A stretch of DNA of 64,000 nt from CAVVEQ01 sp963804865 (GTDB taxonomy: Bacteria > Chloroflexota > Anaerolineae > Anaerolineales > Anaerolineaceae). The stretch is from contig CAWDSH010000034.1 of the NCBI GenBank assembly GCA_963804865.1, forward strand, positions 50,110 to 114,109, in the 5' to 3' direction. Below, piece after piece: positions 35,525-44,589 of the stretch. The number at the start of each line of letters is the position of its first letter. The first letter of the stretch is position 1. The position numbers and the translations under genes are program-made. Under the pieces are notes generated by a model that did no database searches, was not told the origin of the DNA, and saw only the letters and a program-made list of their open reading frames with translations.

Positions 35525-36091
35525 ATGGAAGCATCGAATATTACTTTTCAACCGGTAACGCCTGAAAACTGGGGGGATTTTGAAGCCCTGTTTGGTCCGC
35601 GGGGCGCTTGCGCCGGGTGCTGGTGCATGTACTGGCGCACGCCGCGCAAGGAATTCTCCAAAAACCAGGGCGAGCCTTTCAGGTTGGCCATGAAAAAACT
35701 GGTAGATGGCGGCACTGTGCCCGGGCTGCTTGCTTATGATGGTGAAAAATCCATTGGATGGATCTCCATCGCGCCGCGCGAGGAATTCATTCTACTCGAG
35801 ACCTCAAAGGTCCTGGCACCCGTGGATGATCAGCCAGTATGGTCGATCGTGTGCTTCTTCATCGCGCACAAATACCGCAAGCAGGGTTTGATGCTGCCCC
35901 TGATCAAGGCTGCCGTGGATTACGCAAGATCAAAGGGCGCGATGATCGTCGAAGGATATCCAATGGATCCCTATAAGCGGCTGGGCGGGATCAGCGCATA
36001 CGTGGGCATCACGCCGGTGTTTCTCAAGGCAGGATTCTTCGAGGCTGCCCGGCGCAGCGAGAACCATCCGGTGATGCGATATACAATATGA
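35525..36091 (+). CDS. GNAT-family N-acetyltransferase
   Basis: 188 residues. N-terminal Cys-rich ACAGCWCMYWR motif seen in a subgroup of GNAT proteins, then the acetyl-CoA fold: IGWISIAPREEF strand, VCFFIAHKYRKQGLMLPLIKAA (the R/Q-x-x-G-x-x binding loop region, here KYRKQGL) and a C-terminal AYVGITPVFLKAGFFEAAR. Start at ATG 35525 with GAGGTGG two to three bases upstream. Transfers an acyl group to an unknown amine. Divergent from dnaN across a 111-base gap. Confidence 0.88.
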   Translation: MEASNITFQPVTPENWGDFEALFGPRGACAGCWCMYWRTPRKEFSKNQGEPFRLAMKKLVDGGTVPGLLAYDGEKSIGWISIAPREEFILLETSKVLAPVDDQPVWSIVCFFIAHKYRKQGLMLPLIKAAVDYARSKGAMIVEGYPMDPYKRLGGISAYVGITPVFLKAGFFEAARRSENHPVMRYTI

Positions 36092-36234
36092 TTACTAGAA
36101 CATATATTCTAATTTATTGTAGCTAAGGAACCGCCCACCGCTTGGGTGGGCATGATGTTTCAGAGAATGTTTGTTAAAAGAAAACGGGGCTCTTGGGTTT
36201 CCCTGATGGTTTTATGCGGGAAAAAATGAAAGGC

Positions 36235-36609
36235 TTACCGGTTTAATAGATAGTCAATGATGAGCTGCTTTTCTTCCTCGTTGATCTTGGCGCCATAACC
36301 GATCATGCGATCAAGTGTGACACTCCATTCTTCGCGCGTGTGATTGGCATTGAACACCCTGCTGATACTGTGGTGATTTTGCAGTTTTTCTAAGATCAGC
36401 GCCTCGCCATCCACACTGGCAGCAAGAGCTTCTGTCGCTGGATCCGCTGGGAGGGAGGCAGCGGTTTCGACCAGAGCTTGCTCTTCAGCTATCGTTTTTG
36501 TCACTACCGGCGGCAATGATTCAGCTGTCTCCTGGATCCTGGGGGCACAGGCAGCCACGAAGAGGACCATCAGAATTTCAAAGGTTAATATTGCGTGTTT
36601 ACTGGTCAT
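36235..36609 (-). CDS. Lipoprotein with a decayed (heme-less) cytochrome c-like domain
   Basis: 124 residues with a lipobox (MVLFVAAC) and a linker to about residue 65. The remaining part, LEKLQNHHSISRV followed by HTREEWSVTLDRMIGYGAKINEEEKQLIIDYL, has the layout of the small cytochrome c domains found in PQQ-dehydrogenase-like proteins. In those the first stretch reads C-x-x-C-H-S; here both cysteines are replaced (L-Q-N-H-H-S), so covalent heme attachment is impossible. Function unknown. Short hairpin GCCCACC/GGTGGGC at 36133-36151 lies on its downstream side. Confidence 0.72.
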   Translation of the reverse strand: MTSKHAILTFEILMVLFVAACAPRIQETAESLPPVVTKTIAEEQALVETAASLPADPATEALAASVDGEALILEKLQNHHSISRVFNANHTREEWSVTLDRMIGYGAKINEEEKQLIIDYLLNR

Positions 36610-36733
36610 TTTATTTCCTTTATAAATCTTATTGAAACATTTATATCTGATATTGAAGTGTCTGTCTATTAAAGTATTTCATGGTTTTTAAAAAGGTCAA
36701 CCAAATCTTTATAATTACCACACCTAATTCTTA

Positions 36734-36763
36734 ATTAAAAAAAGCAGGCATGCTTGCTGCTTT
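36734..36763 (-). terminator. Probable terminator of the tRNA-Leu gene
   Basis: On the minus strand AAAGCAG, 9-base loop, CTGCTTT followed by TTTT, about 45 bases downstream of the tRNA 3' end. The surrounding 36610-36800 is AT-rich with no other feature I can support. Confidence 0.65.
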
Positions 36764-36807
36764 AAATGGTTCTTTTTCGCGTGTTATAATTTTTGTGTAA
36801 CAAAAAG

Positions 36808-36889
36808 TGCCGAAGGTGGGAATCGAACCCACATACCCGAAGGTACACGATTTTGAGTCGTGCGCGTCTGCCAATTCCGCCACTCCGGC
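36808..36889 (-). tRNA. tRNA-Leu (anticodon CAA)
   Basis: 82-base cloverleaf: acceptor stem GCCGGAG pairing with CTTCGGC (one G-U), D-arm with GGCGGAATTGGCAGACGC, anticodon stem-loop CACGA-CTCAAAA-TCGTG with anticodon CAA, a variable arm of the class II type (TACCTTCGGGTA), and T-arm GTGGGTTCGAATCCCAC. Reads the UUG codon. The 3' CCA is not encoded. Confidence 0.96.
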
Positions 36890-36900
36890 GATCGTTCGTG

Positions 36901-36929
36901 AGTATATCCAATTTACAAGGAAGGGTCAA
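36901..36929 (-). promoter_or_regulatory. Strong sigma-70-type promoter of tRNA-Leu
   Basis: On the minus strand TTGACC, 17 bases, TATACT, ending 11 bases before the tRNA 5' end. Near-consensus with optimal spacing. Confidence 0.85.
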
Positions 36930-36940
36930 GGTATCCCCCC

Positions 36941-38011
36941 ATGCGCCTTGGAATCATCGGCCTCCCCCAGAGCGGTAAGACAACCCTGTTCAACGCCCTC
37001 ACCCGCGGCAGCGCGCCGACGGGTACATCTGCTGGAAAGATCGAGATGCACACCGCCGTGGTGGACGTGCCGGATGCACGCGTCGACCAGCTCTCCGCGA
37101 TGTTCAAACCCAAGAAGACCATCTACGCCAAGGTGACCTACGTGGATATCGCCGGGCTGGATGGCTCCACCGGCAAGGGCGAGATCTCCGGCGCGCTGCT
37201 CAACCAGCTCACCCAGATGGACGGCTTTATCCACGTGGTGCGCTGCTTTGAAGATGACAGCGTCCCGCATATCCACGGCAGCATCGATCCGGCACGCGAC
37301 CTGGCAGCGATGGACAGCGAGTTCATCCTCAACGACCTGATCGCCGTGGAACGCAAGCTCGAGCGGCTGGCAGAGGAGCACAAGAAAGGCGGCGGGCGCG
37401 AGAAATCCGTGATCGAAACGGAGATCGAGGTTTTCACCCGCTTCCAGAAAGCGCTCAGCGAAGAAAAACCGCTGCGTGATATCCAGATCACCCAGGAAGA
37501 CGAGAAATCCTTATCCGGTTACGGTTTCCTCAGCCGAAAGCCGGTGTTGGTTGTATTGAACCTTGCTGAAGGGCAGGCTGCCCCAAGCATCGAATACACC
37601 CACCAGCACAGCATGCTGGTGCCGCTGCAGGCCAAGCTGGAGATGGATATCGCCCAGCTGCCTCAAAACGAAATGGCGGATTTCCTCAAGGAATACGGCA
37701 TCGAGGAGCCCAGCCTTAACCGCATGATCCGCCTCTCCTACGACCTGCTCGGCTTGCAGTCCTTCTTCACGGTGGGCGAGGACGAGTGCCGCGCCTGGAC
37801 AGTCCGCATCGGCGCGACCGCCCCGGAAGCCGCCGGCGAGATCCACACTGACCTGCAGAAGGGCTTTATCCGCGCCGAGGTGGTGCCTTACGACGAATTG
37901 ATGGCCTGCGGCGGGATGACCGAGGCCAAGGCCAAAGGTAAATTGCGCCTGGAAGGCAAGGAATATATCGTCAAGGAAGGCGATATCGTCCATATCCGGT
38001 TTAACTTATAA
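36941..38011 (+). CDS. ychF: Redox-regulated ATPase YchF (Obg-like)
   Basis: 356-residue translation-associated P-loop ATPase. G1 is GLPQSGKTTLFNAL (most relatives have GLPNVGKST, so an Asn-to-Gln and Val-to-Ser change), G3 is DIAGL, there is a helical coiled insert (IAVERKLERLAEEHKK), and the C-terminal TGS domain is clear (FFTVGEDECRAWTVRIGATAPEA and KGFIRAEVV, GKEYIVKEGDIVHIRFN). It binds ribosomes and prefers ATP. No clear ribosome site upstream (AAGGAAGGG at 36917 is 15 bases away). Followed 24 bases later by the aldolase gene. Confidence 0.93.
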   Translation: MRLGIIGLPQSGKTTLFNALTRGSAPTGTSAGKIEMHTAVVDVPDARVDQLSAMFKPKKTIYAKVTYVDIAGLDGSTGKGEISGALLNQLTQMDGFIHVVRCFEDDSVPHIHGSIDPARDLAAMDSEFILNDLIAVERKLERLAEEHKKGGGREKSVIETEIEVFTRFQKALSEEKPLRDIQITQEDEKSLSGYGFLSRKPVLVVLNLAEGQAAPSIEYTHQHSMLVPLQAKLEMDIAQLPQNEMADFLKEYGIEEPSLNRMIRLSYDLLGLQSFFTVGEDECRAWTVRIGATAPEAAGEIHTDLQKGFIRAEVVPYDELMACGGMTEAKAKGKLRLEGKEYIVKEGDIVHIRFNL

Positions 38012-38035
38012 TCCCAACTCTTATTGGAGAATGAA

Positions 38036-38695
38036 ATGCTCTTAAAATCCCTACGCGAACAAATCGTCGAAACCTGCCTGCTGATGCTGGAGAATGACCT
38101 AGCCTATACATCCCAGGGCAATATCAGCGCGCGCGATGCCGAGACGGGCTACGTTGCCATCACCCCCTCGGCGATCCCCTACCGCAAGATGAAAGCGGAG
38201 GATATCAATATCGTCAAGCCGGATGGCACCGTGGTGGAAGCCAAATGGAAGTCCACCTCCGAAACCCCGCTGCACCTGATCTTCTTCCGCGAGCGCAGCG
38301 ACGTCGGCGCGGTGGTGCACGCGCATGCCCCGTACGCATCGGTCTTTGCCGTGGCGAATGAACCCATCCCGGTGGTACTCACCGAAGCTGCCGCCTTCGT
38401 GGGCGGCAGGGTGCCGGTGGCGCGCTACGGCCGTCCCGGCAGCGAGGAGCTGGCGCGCGTCACTTATGAGGGCATTGGGGAAGGCTCTGCGGTGCTCATG
38501 TACCAGCACGGGTTGCTCTGCACCGGTCCCGACCTGAACATGGCATACGAGACGACGCTGAGCGTGGAGATGACCGCCCGCGTGCTGCTCCTCTCCCGTT
38601 TGCTGCGTGCCAATGTCAGCGAGGTGGATGCCGATGAGGTCAAGCTCATCCGCGAAAGAGTTTTAAAGACCTATCATCCCACTGCTGCAGAATAA
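38036..38695 (+). CDS. Class II aldolase/adducin-family protein
   Basis: 219 residues of the L-fuculose-phosphate aldolase/adducin family. Zinc ligands appear as HAHAPYAS (His-x-His) and the later YQHGLL His; GNISARD and SETPLHLIFFRERSD are also typical, with E as the proton donor. Members cleave deoxysugar or sulfo-/methylthio-sugar phosphates between C3 and C4. The start is ATG 38036 with GGAG 6 bases before; a TTG at 38024 is less likely. No sugar-specific genes are beside it, so the substrate stays open. Confidence 0.88.
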   Translation: MLLKSLREQIVETCLLMLENDLAYTSQGNISARDAETGYVAITPSAIPYRKMKAEDINIVKPDGTVVEAKWKSTSETPLHLIFFRERSDVGAVVHAHAPYASVFAVANEPIPVVLTEAAAFVGGRVPVARYGRPGSEELARVTYEGIGEGSAVLMYQHGLLCTGPDLNMAYETTLSVEMTARVLLLSRLLRANVSEVDADEVKLIRERVLKTYHPTAAE

Positions 38696-38760
38696 TATGA
38701 CCATCGCCGGGGAATTTTCCCTGCGAAATGTTTGAAAATCTATCCAGAAAAGGAAACTAT

Positions 38761-40465
38761 ATGCCCTCCCTTCCCAAAACGACAGAAGAACTACTACAAA
38801 GCGAATGGCAGGTATACGCGCCTTTTTATGCCGATCTTTCGAACCGCGAGCTGAACGCCAGCAACGTGGATGCCTGGCTCAAGGAATGGTCCGATGTCTC
38901 GCAATGCGTGATTGAGCTGAGAGAAAGACTCTATGTCAACAAGACCTGTCACGCGGCCGATCAGAAGATCGCCGAACAGTTCGAGCACTTCATGGACGCC
39001 ATCAACCCCGAGTATCTCATCGCGGAGCAGAAACTGAAGGAAAAGCTGCTGGCGAGCAAGCTTTCCCCCAAAGGATACGATATCCAGATGCGCAACATGA
39101 AAGCCGAAGCCGACCTTTACCGGGATGCCAACGTGCCCCTGCTTTCCCAGGAACAAAAGATGATCTCGGAATACGAGAAGGTCATTGGTTCGCAGACCGT
39201 GCAGTGGGAGGGCGAGGAAAAAACCATCACGCAGCTGAAGCCGGTCTATATGGATCTCGATCGCTCAAAACGAGAGAAAGCCTGGCGCCTATCCATGGAA
39301 CGGCAGCTGGCGGACCGGGAGGCGATCAATGCCCTCTGGAAAAGGTTCCTTGACCTGCGCTTGAAGCTGGCTGCGAATGCCGGTAAACCGGATTACCGTA
39401 CCTACCGCTGGCAGTTCTGGCTGCGCTTTGATTACACCCCCGAAGACGGCAAGAGTTTTCACAAGGCAATCGAGGAGACGGTAGTTCCAGCCGCGGTGCG
39501 TATTTACGAAAAACGCCGCAAAACGTTGAAATTGGATACGCTGCGCCCCTGGGACTTGGACGTGGATCCGCTGGGCAGGAAACCACTGCAGCCCTTCAAG
39601 GATGTTTCCGAACTGATCTCAAAAACTTCGACCATCTTTCACCACGTCGATACGCAGCTGGGAGAATATTTCGATACCCTCATCCGCGAGAACCTGGTTG
39701 ACCTGGAAAACCGTAAAAACAAAGCGCCGGGAGCCTACTGCATCGCCTACACCAATATCCGCAAACCATTCGTCTTCCACAACGCGGTGGGCATCCACGA
39801 CGACGTGATGACCCTGCTGCATGAGAGCGGGCATGCCTTTCACGTGTTTGAAGCCGGCAAGCTTCCCTACATGGAGCAGCTGAATTACCCCATGGAGTTT
39901 GCCGAGGTGGCATCCATGAGCATGGAGCTGCTGGCAGCACCTTATCTGAAAGCCGAGCTGGGTGGTTTTTACCCGCCAGCGGAATACACCCGCGCGCGCA
40001 TCGAGCACCTGGAATCCAACATCCTCTTCTGGCCCTACATGGCGGTGGTGGATTCCTTCCAGCACTGGGTCTACGAGAATCCACAACAAGCCGCGGATCC
40101 TGCCAATTGCGATGCCGCCTGGAGCGAGCGCTGGGACCGGTACATGCTGGGCATAGATTGGAGCGGGTTGGATGAAGTCAAGCGAACCGGCTGGCACCGA
40201 AAGCTGCATATCTTCGAGCAGTCCTTTCTATTACATCGAATACGGGTTCGCACAGATGGCAGCCACGATGATCTGGCGTAATGCGCTCAAGGACCAGGCC
40301 GGCGCCGTGGCCAGCTACCGCAAGGCACTGGCGCTGGGCAATACCGCCACCCTGCCCGAGCTATACCGTACAGCAGGAGCCAGGCTGGCATTCGATGCCG
40401 GCACGCTTGGCGAGCTGGTCGAGCTCTGCGAAGCGCAGATCAGTCAGCTGGAAACGGGAGGCTGA
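38761..40465 (+). CDS. M3-family oligoendopeptidase (single-base frameshift near the end)
   Basis: Cytoplasmic zinc oligopeptidase, about 567 residues when repaired. The active site is TLLHESGHAFHVFE (HExxH form, here HESGH) with the third ligand Glu in YPMEFAEVASMSMEL. ATG 38761 with AAGGA upstream. After KLHIFEQ near 40222 the frame shifts; deleting one T continues PFYYIEYGFAQMAATMIWRN, the conserved substrate-binding His/Tyr region of the family, and ends at 40465. Degrades short peptides. I treat the break as a sequence error since both sides are well conserved. Confidence 0.88.
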
Positions 40466-40537
40466 TCTATCCAGTGGACTGATGCCCGGGTTTGAAACTG
40501 GATACTTATATAATAATATTTGGGAGGGAGCAAGGTC

Positions 40538-41548
40538 ATGACCTACACACCTGAGCCATCCGTTGTTAATTGGCTTCTGGAATCCGAAAATCCAGGCGCC
40601 CGGTATCTCGCGCTGCGCGACCTGGTCAAAACGGCACCGGAAGATCAAGCTCTCCAGGAAGCGCGGAAAGCCGCGTATGCCGACTCCGAACCAATCGGCG
40701 CGATCCTCTCCAAGATGGATCCCAAGGGATTCTGGCTTGAACCGGGAGCAGGCTATTATCCGAAATACCAGGGCACCCTCTGGTCATTGATCTCGCTGGC
40801 CCAGCTCGGTGCTTCCACCAGGTACGATCAACGCATCCAAACAGCGTGTAATTATTATCTTGACAACGCGCTGACTGAAGGCGGGCAGGTATCGGTGAAC
40901 GGAGCTCCATCAGGAAACGCCGACTGCATGCAGGGTAACATGTGCGCTGCCATGCTAGACCTGGAGTTCAGTGACCCCCGTCTCGATACTGCTTTCGAGT
41001 GGATGGCGCGCAGCGTCACCGGGGAAGGCATAGCGCCGATGTCCGAGAAACAGGCTGCTGTCCGTTACTATGCGGGGAAGTGTGGTCCCAATTTCGCGTG
41101 CGGTTCCAATAACAAGCTGCCCTGCGCCTGGGGAGCGGCAAAAGTGATGCTTGCCTTTGGCAAGCTGCCTGCCAATAAACGCACACCCCTTATCGAGCGA
41201 GCCATCCAGCAGGGCATCGATTTCCTGTTCAGTGTCGATCCTGCAACCGCCGGCTACCCCAATGGCTGGACGCCAAAACCCAGTCGCAATTGGTGGCTGT
41301 TCGGTTTCCCCGTTTTTTACATCACCGACCTGCTGCAAATTGTGGAAGCGCTGGTGCTTCTCGGATATGGCAACGACCCCCGTCTCAAAAATGCACTTGA
41401 ATTGATCCGCAATAAGCAGGACGCCGAGGGACGCTGGGTACTTGAGTATGACTATGCCGGCAAGATCTGGTTTGATGCCGGGGGAAAGAAAAAGCCCAAT
41501 AAATGGGTGACCCTGCGCGCGCTTCGTGTGCTTACTGCCACATCTTGA
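40538..41548 (+). CDS. Terpenoid-cyclase-fold (squalene cyclase-like toroid) protein
   Basis: 336 residues with helical-hairpin repeats of the prenyltransferase/squalene-cyclase alpha-toroid kind: MDPKGFWLEPGAGYYPKYQG, TLWSLISLAQLGAS, GFPVFYITDLLQIVEALVLLGYG, NKQDAEGRWVLEYDYAGK and KPNKWVTLRALRVL. It lacks a D-x-D-D cyclase motif that I can see, so cyclase activity is unlikely; several Cys (MQGNMCAAML, KCGPNFACGSNNKLPC) might bind metal. Start ATG 40538 has GGGAGGGAG about 9 bases upstream. Function unknown. Confidence 0.72.
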   Translation: MTYTPEPSVVNWLLESENPGARYLALRDLVKTAPEDQALQEARKAAYADSEPIGAILSKMDPKGFWLEPGAGYYPKYQGTLWSLISLAQLGASTRYDQRIQTACNYYLDNALTEGGQVSVNGAPSGNADCMQGNMCAAMLDLEFSDPRLDTAFEWMARSVTGEGIAPMSEKQAAVRYYAGKCGPNFACGSNNKLPCAWGAAKVMLAFGKLPANKRTPLIERAIQQGIDFLFSVDPATAGYPNGWTPKPSRNWWLFGFPVFYITDLLQIVEALVLLGYGNDPRLKNALELIRNKQDAEGRWVLEYDYAGKIWFDAGGKKKPNKWVTLRALRVLTATS

Positions 41549-41647
41549 AAGGGCTGTTTTGCGCCTATTTTAGGGAGGAAATACTCTTAACTCGATTTCA
41601 GCTTGGTGTAGAATGACAAGAGCACTTACTATCACCAGGAGGAGACC

Positions 41648-42661
41648 CTGAGCGAATCGATGAAGATCGCCATCCCCATGGCCGGTTATGGCAGCCGGAT
41701 GCGGCCCCATACCTGGAGCAAGGCCAAACCGTTGATCCACCTGGCGGGAAAAACCGTGCTGGATTACGCCCTGGCGCAATACGACACACTGCCGGGTGTC
41801 GAAAACGCCGAATGGGTGTTCATCGTGGGTTCCTACCAGCTGGCGCAGGTGCAGGAATATATGCAGGCGGTCCACCCGACAAAAAATGTCCATTTCGTTG
41901 TGCAAGAAGAGATGCGCGGGCAATCCGATGCCCTCTACCTGGCACGCGAGCACCTCAAGGGTCCAATGTTGATGTCCTTTTCGGATACGCTCATCGAGAC
42001 CGATCTCTCTGATCTCAAAAATGAGACCGCAGATGGCATAGCATGGGTCAAACGCGTGGAAGATCCGCGTCGCTTTGGAGCCGCGAAGATCGATCAGGAA
42101 GGTCGCGTGGTGAAGCTCATCGAAAAACCTCAGGACATGCACGACAACCTGGTCCTGGTGGGTTTTTATTATTTCCGGCAGGGCGAATCCCTGATGGCTG
42201 CCATCGAGGAGCAGTTTGAGCGCAAGATCGACCTTAAGGGTGAATATTTCCTGGTGGACGCGGTGAATCTTATGCTGGAGAAGGGCGCGCATTTTCGTAC
42301 GCGCATGGTTAAAACCTGGCTGGATGCGGGCACGCGCGAAGCCACGTTGGAAACCAACCGTTACCTGCTCGACAATGGACATGATAATAGTGCGGAAGCG
42401 GTGCGGCGTTCAGGCGTCAAGATCATCCCCCCAGTTTTCATTCCCGCCGATGCGAAGATCACGAATTCGACCATCGGTCCGCATGTTTCCCTGGGAAGCA
42501 ACGTGGAGCTGGATGGCGTCACTATCACAGATGCCATCATTGAAGACCGCGCCAAAGTCACTTTAAGCGAGCTTAATCATTCACACCTCGGCCGTGATGT
42601 GGTGGTCAGGGGCGCAAAAGGCAAGTTGAATATCGGGGATAACTGTATTGTAGAACTATGA
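41648..42661 (+). CDS. Sugar-phosphate nucleotidyltransferase with C-terminal left-handed beta-helix
   Basis: Nucleotidyltransferase of the glucose-1-phosphate thymidylyl/uridylyltransferase group: IPMAGYGSRMRPHTWSKAKP (nucleotide-binding loop), SFSDTLIET (metal Asp region), VKLIEKPQ, GFYYF, and a C-terminal hexapeptide-repeat helix from about 260 (PPVFIPADAKITNSTIGP). It makes NDP-sugars for cell-surface glycans. The only good ribosome site, AGGAGG, is 5 bases before an in-frame CTG at 41648 and 17 bases before the first ATG at 41660, so a CTG start (4 extra residues) is plausible; otherwise the protein is 333 residues from 41660. Confidence 0.83.
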   Translation: MSESMKIAIPMAGYGSRMRPHTWSKAKPLIHLAGKTVLDYALAQYDTLPGVENAEWVFIVGSYQLAQVQEYMQAVHPTKNVHFVVQEEMRGQSDALYLAREHLKGPMLMSFSDTLIETDLSDLKNETADGIAWVKRVEDPRRFGAAKIDQEGRVVKLIEKPQDMHDNLVLVGFYYFRQGESLMAAIEEQFERKIDLKGEYFLVDAVNLMLEKGAHFRTRMVKTWLDAGTREATLETNRYLLDNGHDNSAEAVRRSGVKIIPPVFIPADAKITNSTIGPHVSLGSNVELDGVTITDAIIEDRAKVTLSELNHSHLGRDVVVRGAKGKLNIGDNCIVEL

Positions 42662-42873
42662 AAGTAAAGGTTGATTGCCATTCCGGGTACGCCTATCCGG
42701 AAAGGCCTGTAGCTGTCCAGTTTGATGATGATAAGTTTGAGATTTTGGAAGTCATTTCTGAGTGGAGGACGCCAAGGGGAAAGCATTTTCTGGTCAGGTT
42801 ACCTGATAAGCGGGATATCGAGCTGGTATTCGACGAAGAATCGAACGTTTGGCAAGCTGTTGGGACTGTTTAA
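42658..42873 (+). CDS. Small conserved-looking hypothetical protein
   Basis: 71 residues, overlapping the previous stop by ATGA, so translationally coupled to the nucleotidyltransferase. It is beta-rich with charged turns (HSGYAYPERPVAVQFDDDKF, HFLVRLPDKRDIELVFDEES). No family recognised. The codon pattern and the coupling support it being real. Confidence 0.65.
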   Translation: MKVKVDCHSGYAYPERPVAVQFDDDKFEILEVISEWRTPRGKHFLVRLPDKRDIELVFDEESNVWQAVGTV

Positions 42874-42906
42874 TTTATTTTAAATAACTCTGGATCAAGG
42901 AGAATC

Positions 42907-44071
42907 ATGCGCGAACAATATATTTCACGCCGTATCGCCGGGCTCAAACCCTCCGGCATCCGTAAATTTTTTGATATTGCCGCCACGATGAAGGATGTGA
43001 TATCGCTGGGCATCGGCGAGCCGGATTTCACCACGCCCGAGCCGATCCTGGAAGCGGGCATCCGTTCGCTGCAGCGCGGCGAGACGCATTACACCTCCAA
43101 CTTCGGCATCCTTCCGCTGCGCGAAGCGCTCTCCGCGCATATCGAGAAGTTATACGGCGTGCATTATGATCCCGCCACCGAGATCGTCATCACCGTGGGG
43201 GGCTCGGAAGCGCTCAACCTTTCCGCCATCGCGCTGCTCGACCCCGGCGATGAGCTGATCATCCCCACGCCCTGCTTTGTCACCTACCAGGCATCAGCCA
43301 TCATGGCGGGCGGGGTGGCAGTGGAAGTGCCCTGCCGGATGGAGAATGATTTCGATATCGATCCGAAAGATATCGCCAGGGCCATCACCCCGCATAGCAA
43401 GGCCATCCTGCTGGGATTTCCCAACAACCCCACCGGCGCGGTGGCCAGCCGCGAGAACCTGCTGGAAGTGGCAAAGCTGGCGCAGGAGCATGACCTGATC
43501 GTGCTTTCCGACGAGATCTACGACCGGCTGGTTTACGGCGTTTCACACGTATGCTTCCCGTCCCTGCCCGGGATGCGCGAGCGCACCATCCTGCTGGGTG
43601 GCTTTTCCAAGGACTACGCCATGACCGGCTGGCGCATCGGTTACGCTGCCGCGCCGGCAGAGCTGATCAAGGGTCTGCTGCGCGTGCACCAGTACATGGT
43701 CATGTCCGCGCCGACCATGTCCCAGTATCGCGGCGCTGGAAGCCCTGCTGAGCGGCGAACCGCACGTTGAGCAGATGAGGAACGAATACGACCGGCGCCG
43801 ACGGTTGATCGTAGATGGATTGAACCGCATCGGACTGCCCACGGTCGAACCCAAGGGGGCGTTCTACGCCTTCCCCAAGGTGACCATCACCGGCTTGAAC
43901 GACGAGGACTTCGCGCACCGCCTGCTGCAGGAAGAACACGTGGCGGTTGTGCCGGGGAATTCGTTTGGATTGGGTGGTGAGGGATTCGTGCGCTGCTCCT
44001 ACGCCACGGCATATGAGAAGATCGAGGAAGCACTCAAGCGAATTGAAAGGTTCTGCAAGAAATTGGATTAG
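42907..44071 (+). CDS. Aspartate/aromatic-type aminotransferase, class I/II (single-base frameshift)
   Basis: PLP-dependent fold-type I aminotransferase, about 388 residues when repaired. Seen: SLGIGEPDFTTPEPI, TVGGSEALNLSAIALLDPGD, GFPNNPTGAVASRENL (PLP Asn), LSDEIYDRLVYG (Asp/Tyr), GFSKDYAMTGWRIGY with the Schiff-base Lys, and the C-terminal Arg in FVRCSYATAYEKIEEALKRI. The frame breaks at 43729 (CAGTATCGCGG): removing one C gives QYAALEALLSGEPHVEQMRNEY. Start ATG 42907 with AAGGAG upstream. Substrate probably an aromatic or acidic amino acid. Confidence 0.9.
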
Positions 44072-44104
44072 GAAATCATTTTTTTATTCACGCGTCAATA
44101 TAAC

Positions 44105-44134
44105 AAAAGCGGGCACAGTACTATGCCCGCTTTT
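44105..44134. terminator. Bidirectional terminator between convergent genes
   Basis: 11-base perfect stem (AAAAGCGGGCA / TGCCCGCTTTT), 8-base loop, A- and T-rich flanks on both sides; serves the aminotransferase and the small minus-strand gene. Confidence 0.88.
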
Positions 44135-44153
44135 AATTTATCATACTTGAAAA

Positions 44154-44399
44154 TTAAAAGTTCTCCACGACCTCAATCTGATCGCGATATTTACCCAGCG
44201 CGTTCCTGATGATCAGCACTTCTTCCACTTTCAGGCATTTATACAGATAAATGATATTCTTATTGGGCGAAAAATCCGCCACGTCCTTGGTCTCCACGCC
44301 GTACCCGGTTTTCCGTTGAATGCGGGTTTTCTCATCATTAACGCGAAAATCGCTGCCCGTCAGGGTGATCGAAAGGTAATTGATGATCTGCTCGTCCAT
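44154..44399 (-). CDS. Small hypothetical protein
   Basis: 81 residues from ATG 44399 (MDEQIINYLSITLTGSDFRV), no family recognised; mixed beta and basic (EKTRIQRKTGYG). A TATAAT lies 15 bases upstream of this ATG on the minus strand and no ribosome site is visible. The frame is open further upstream (to 44462) but those residues look non-coding. Ends at the bidirectional terminator. Confidence 0.55.
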   Translation of the reverse strand: MDEQIINYLSITLTGSDFRVNDEKTRIQRKTGYGVETKDVADFSPNKNIIYLYKCLKVEEVLIIRNALGKYRDQIEVVENF

Positions 44400-44589
44400 T
44401 TTTATGCCGGAAGAAATTATACCTTCGTCGGTGTACAACCCCCGATTCGATAAGAATGGCAATATTTGGTAGAATAAAGAAGATCAAGTCAACCTGAGTA
44501 TCCCCCTCTCACCCTACAACTGAGATCAGTAACACTCAGGATGACCAGCATCCGAAAAATTGGTATCGCATATTCAGGAGGATTAGTCT

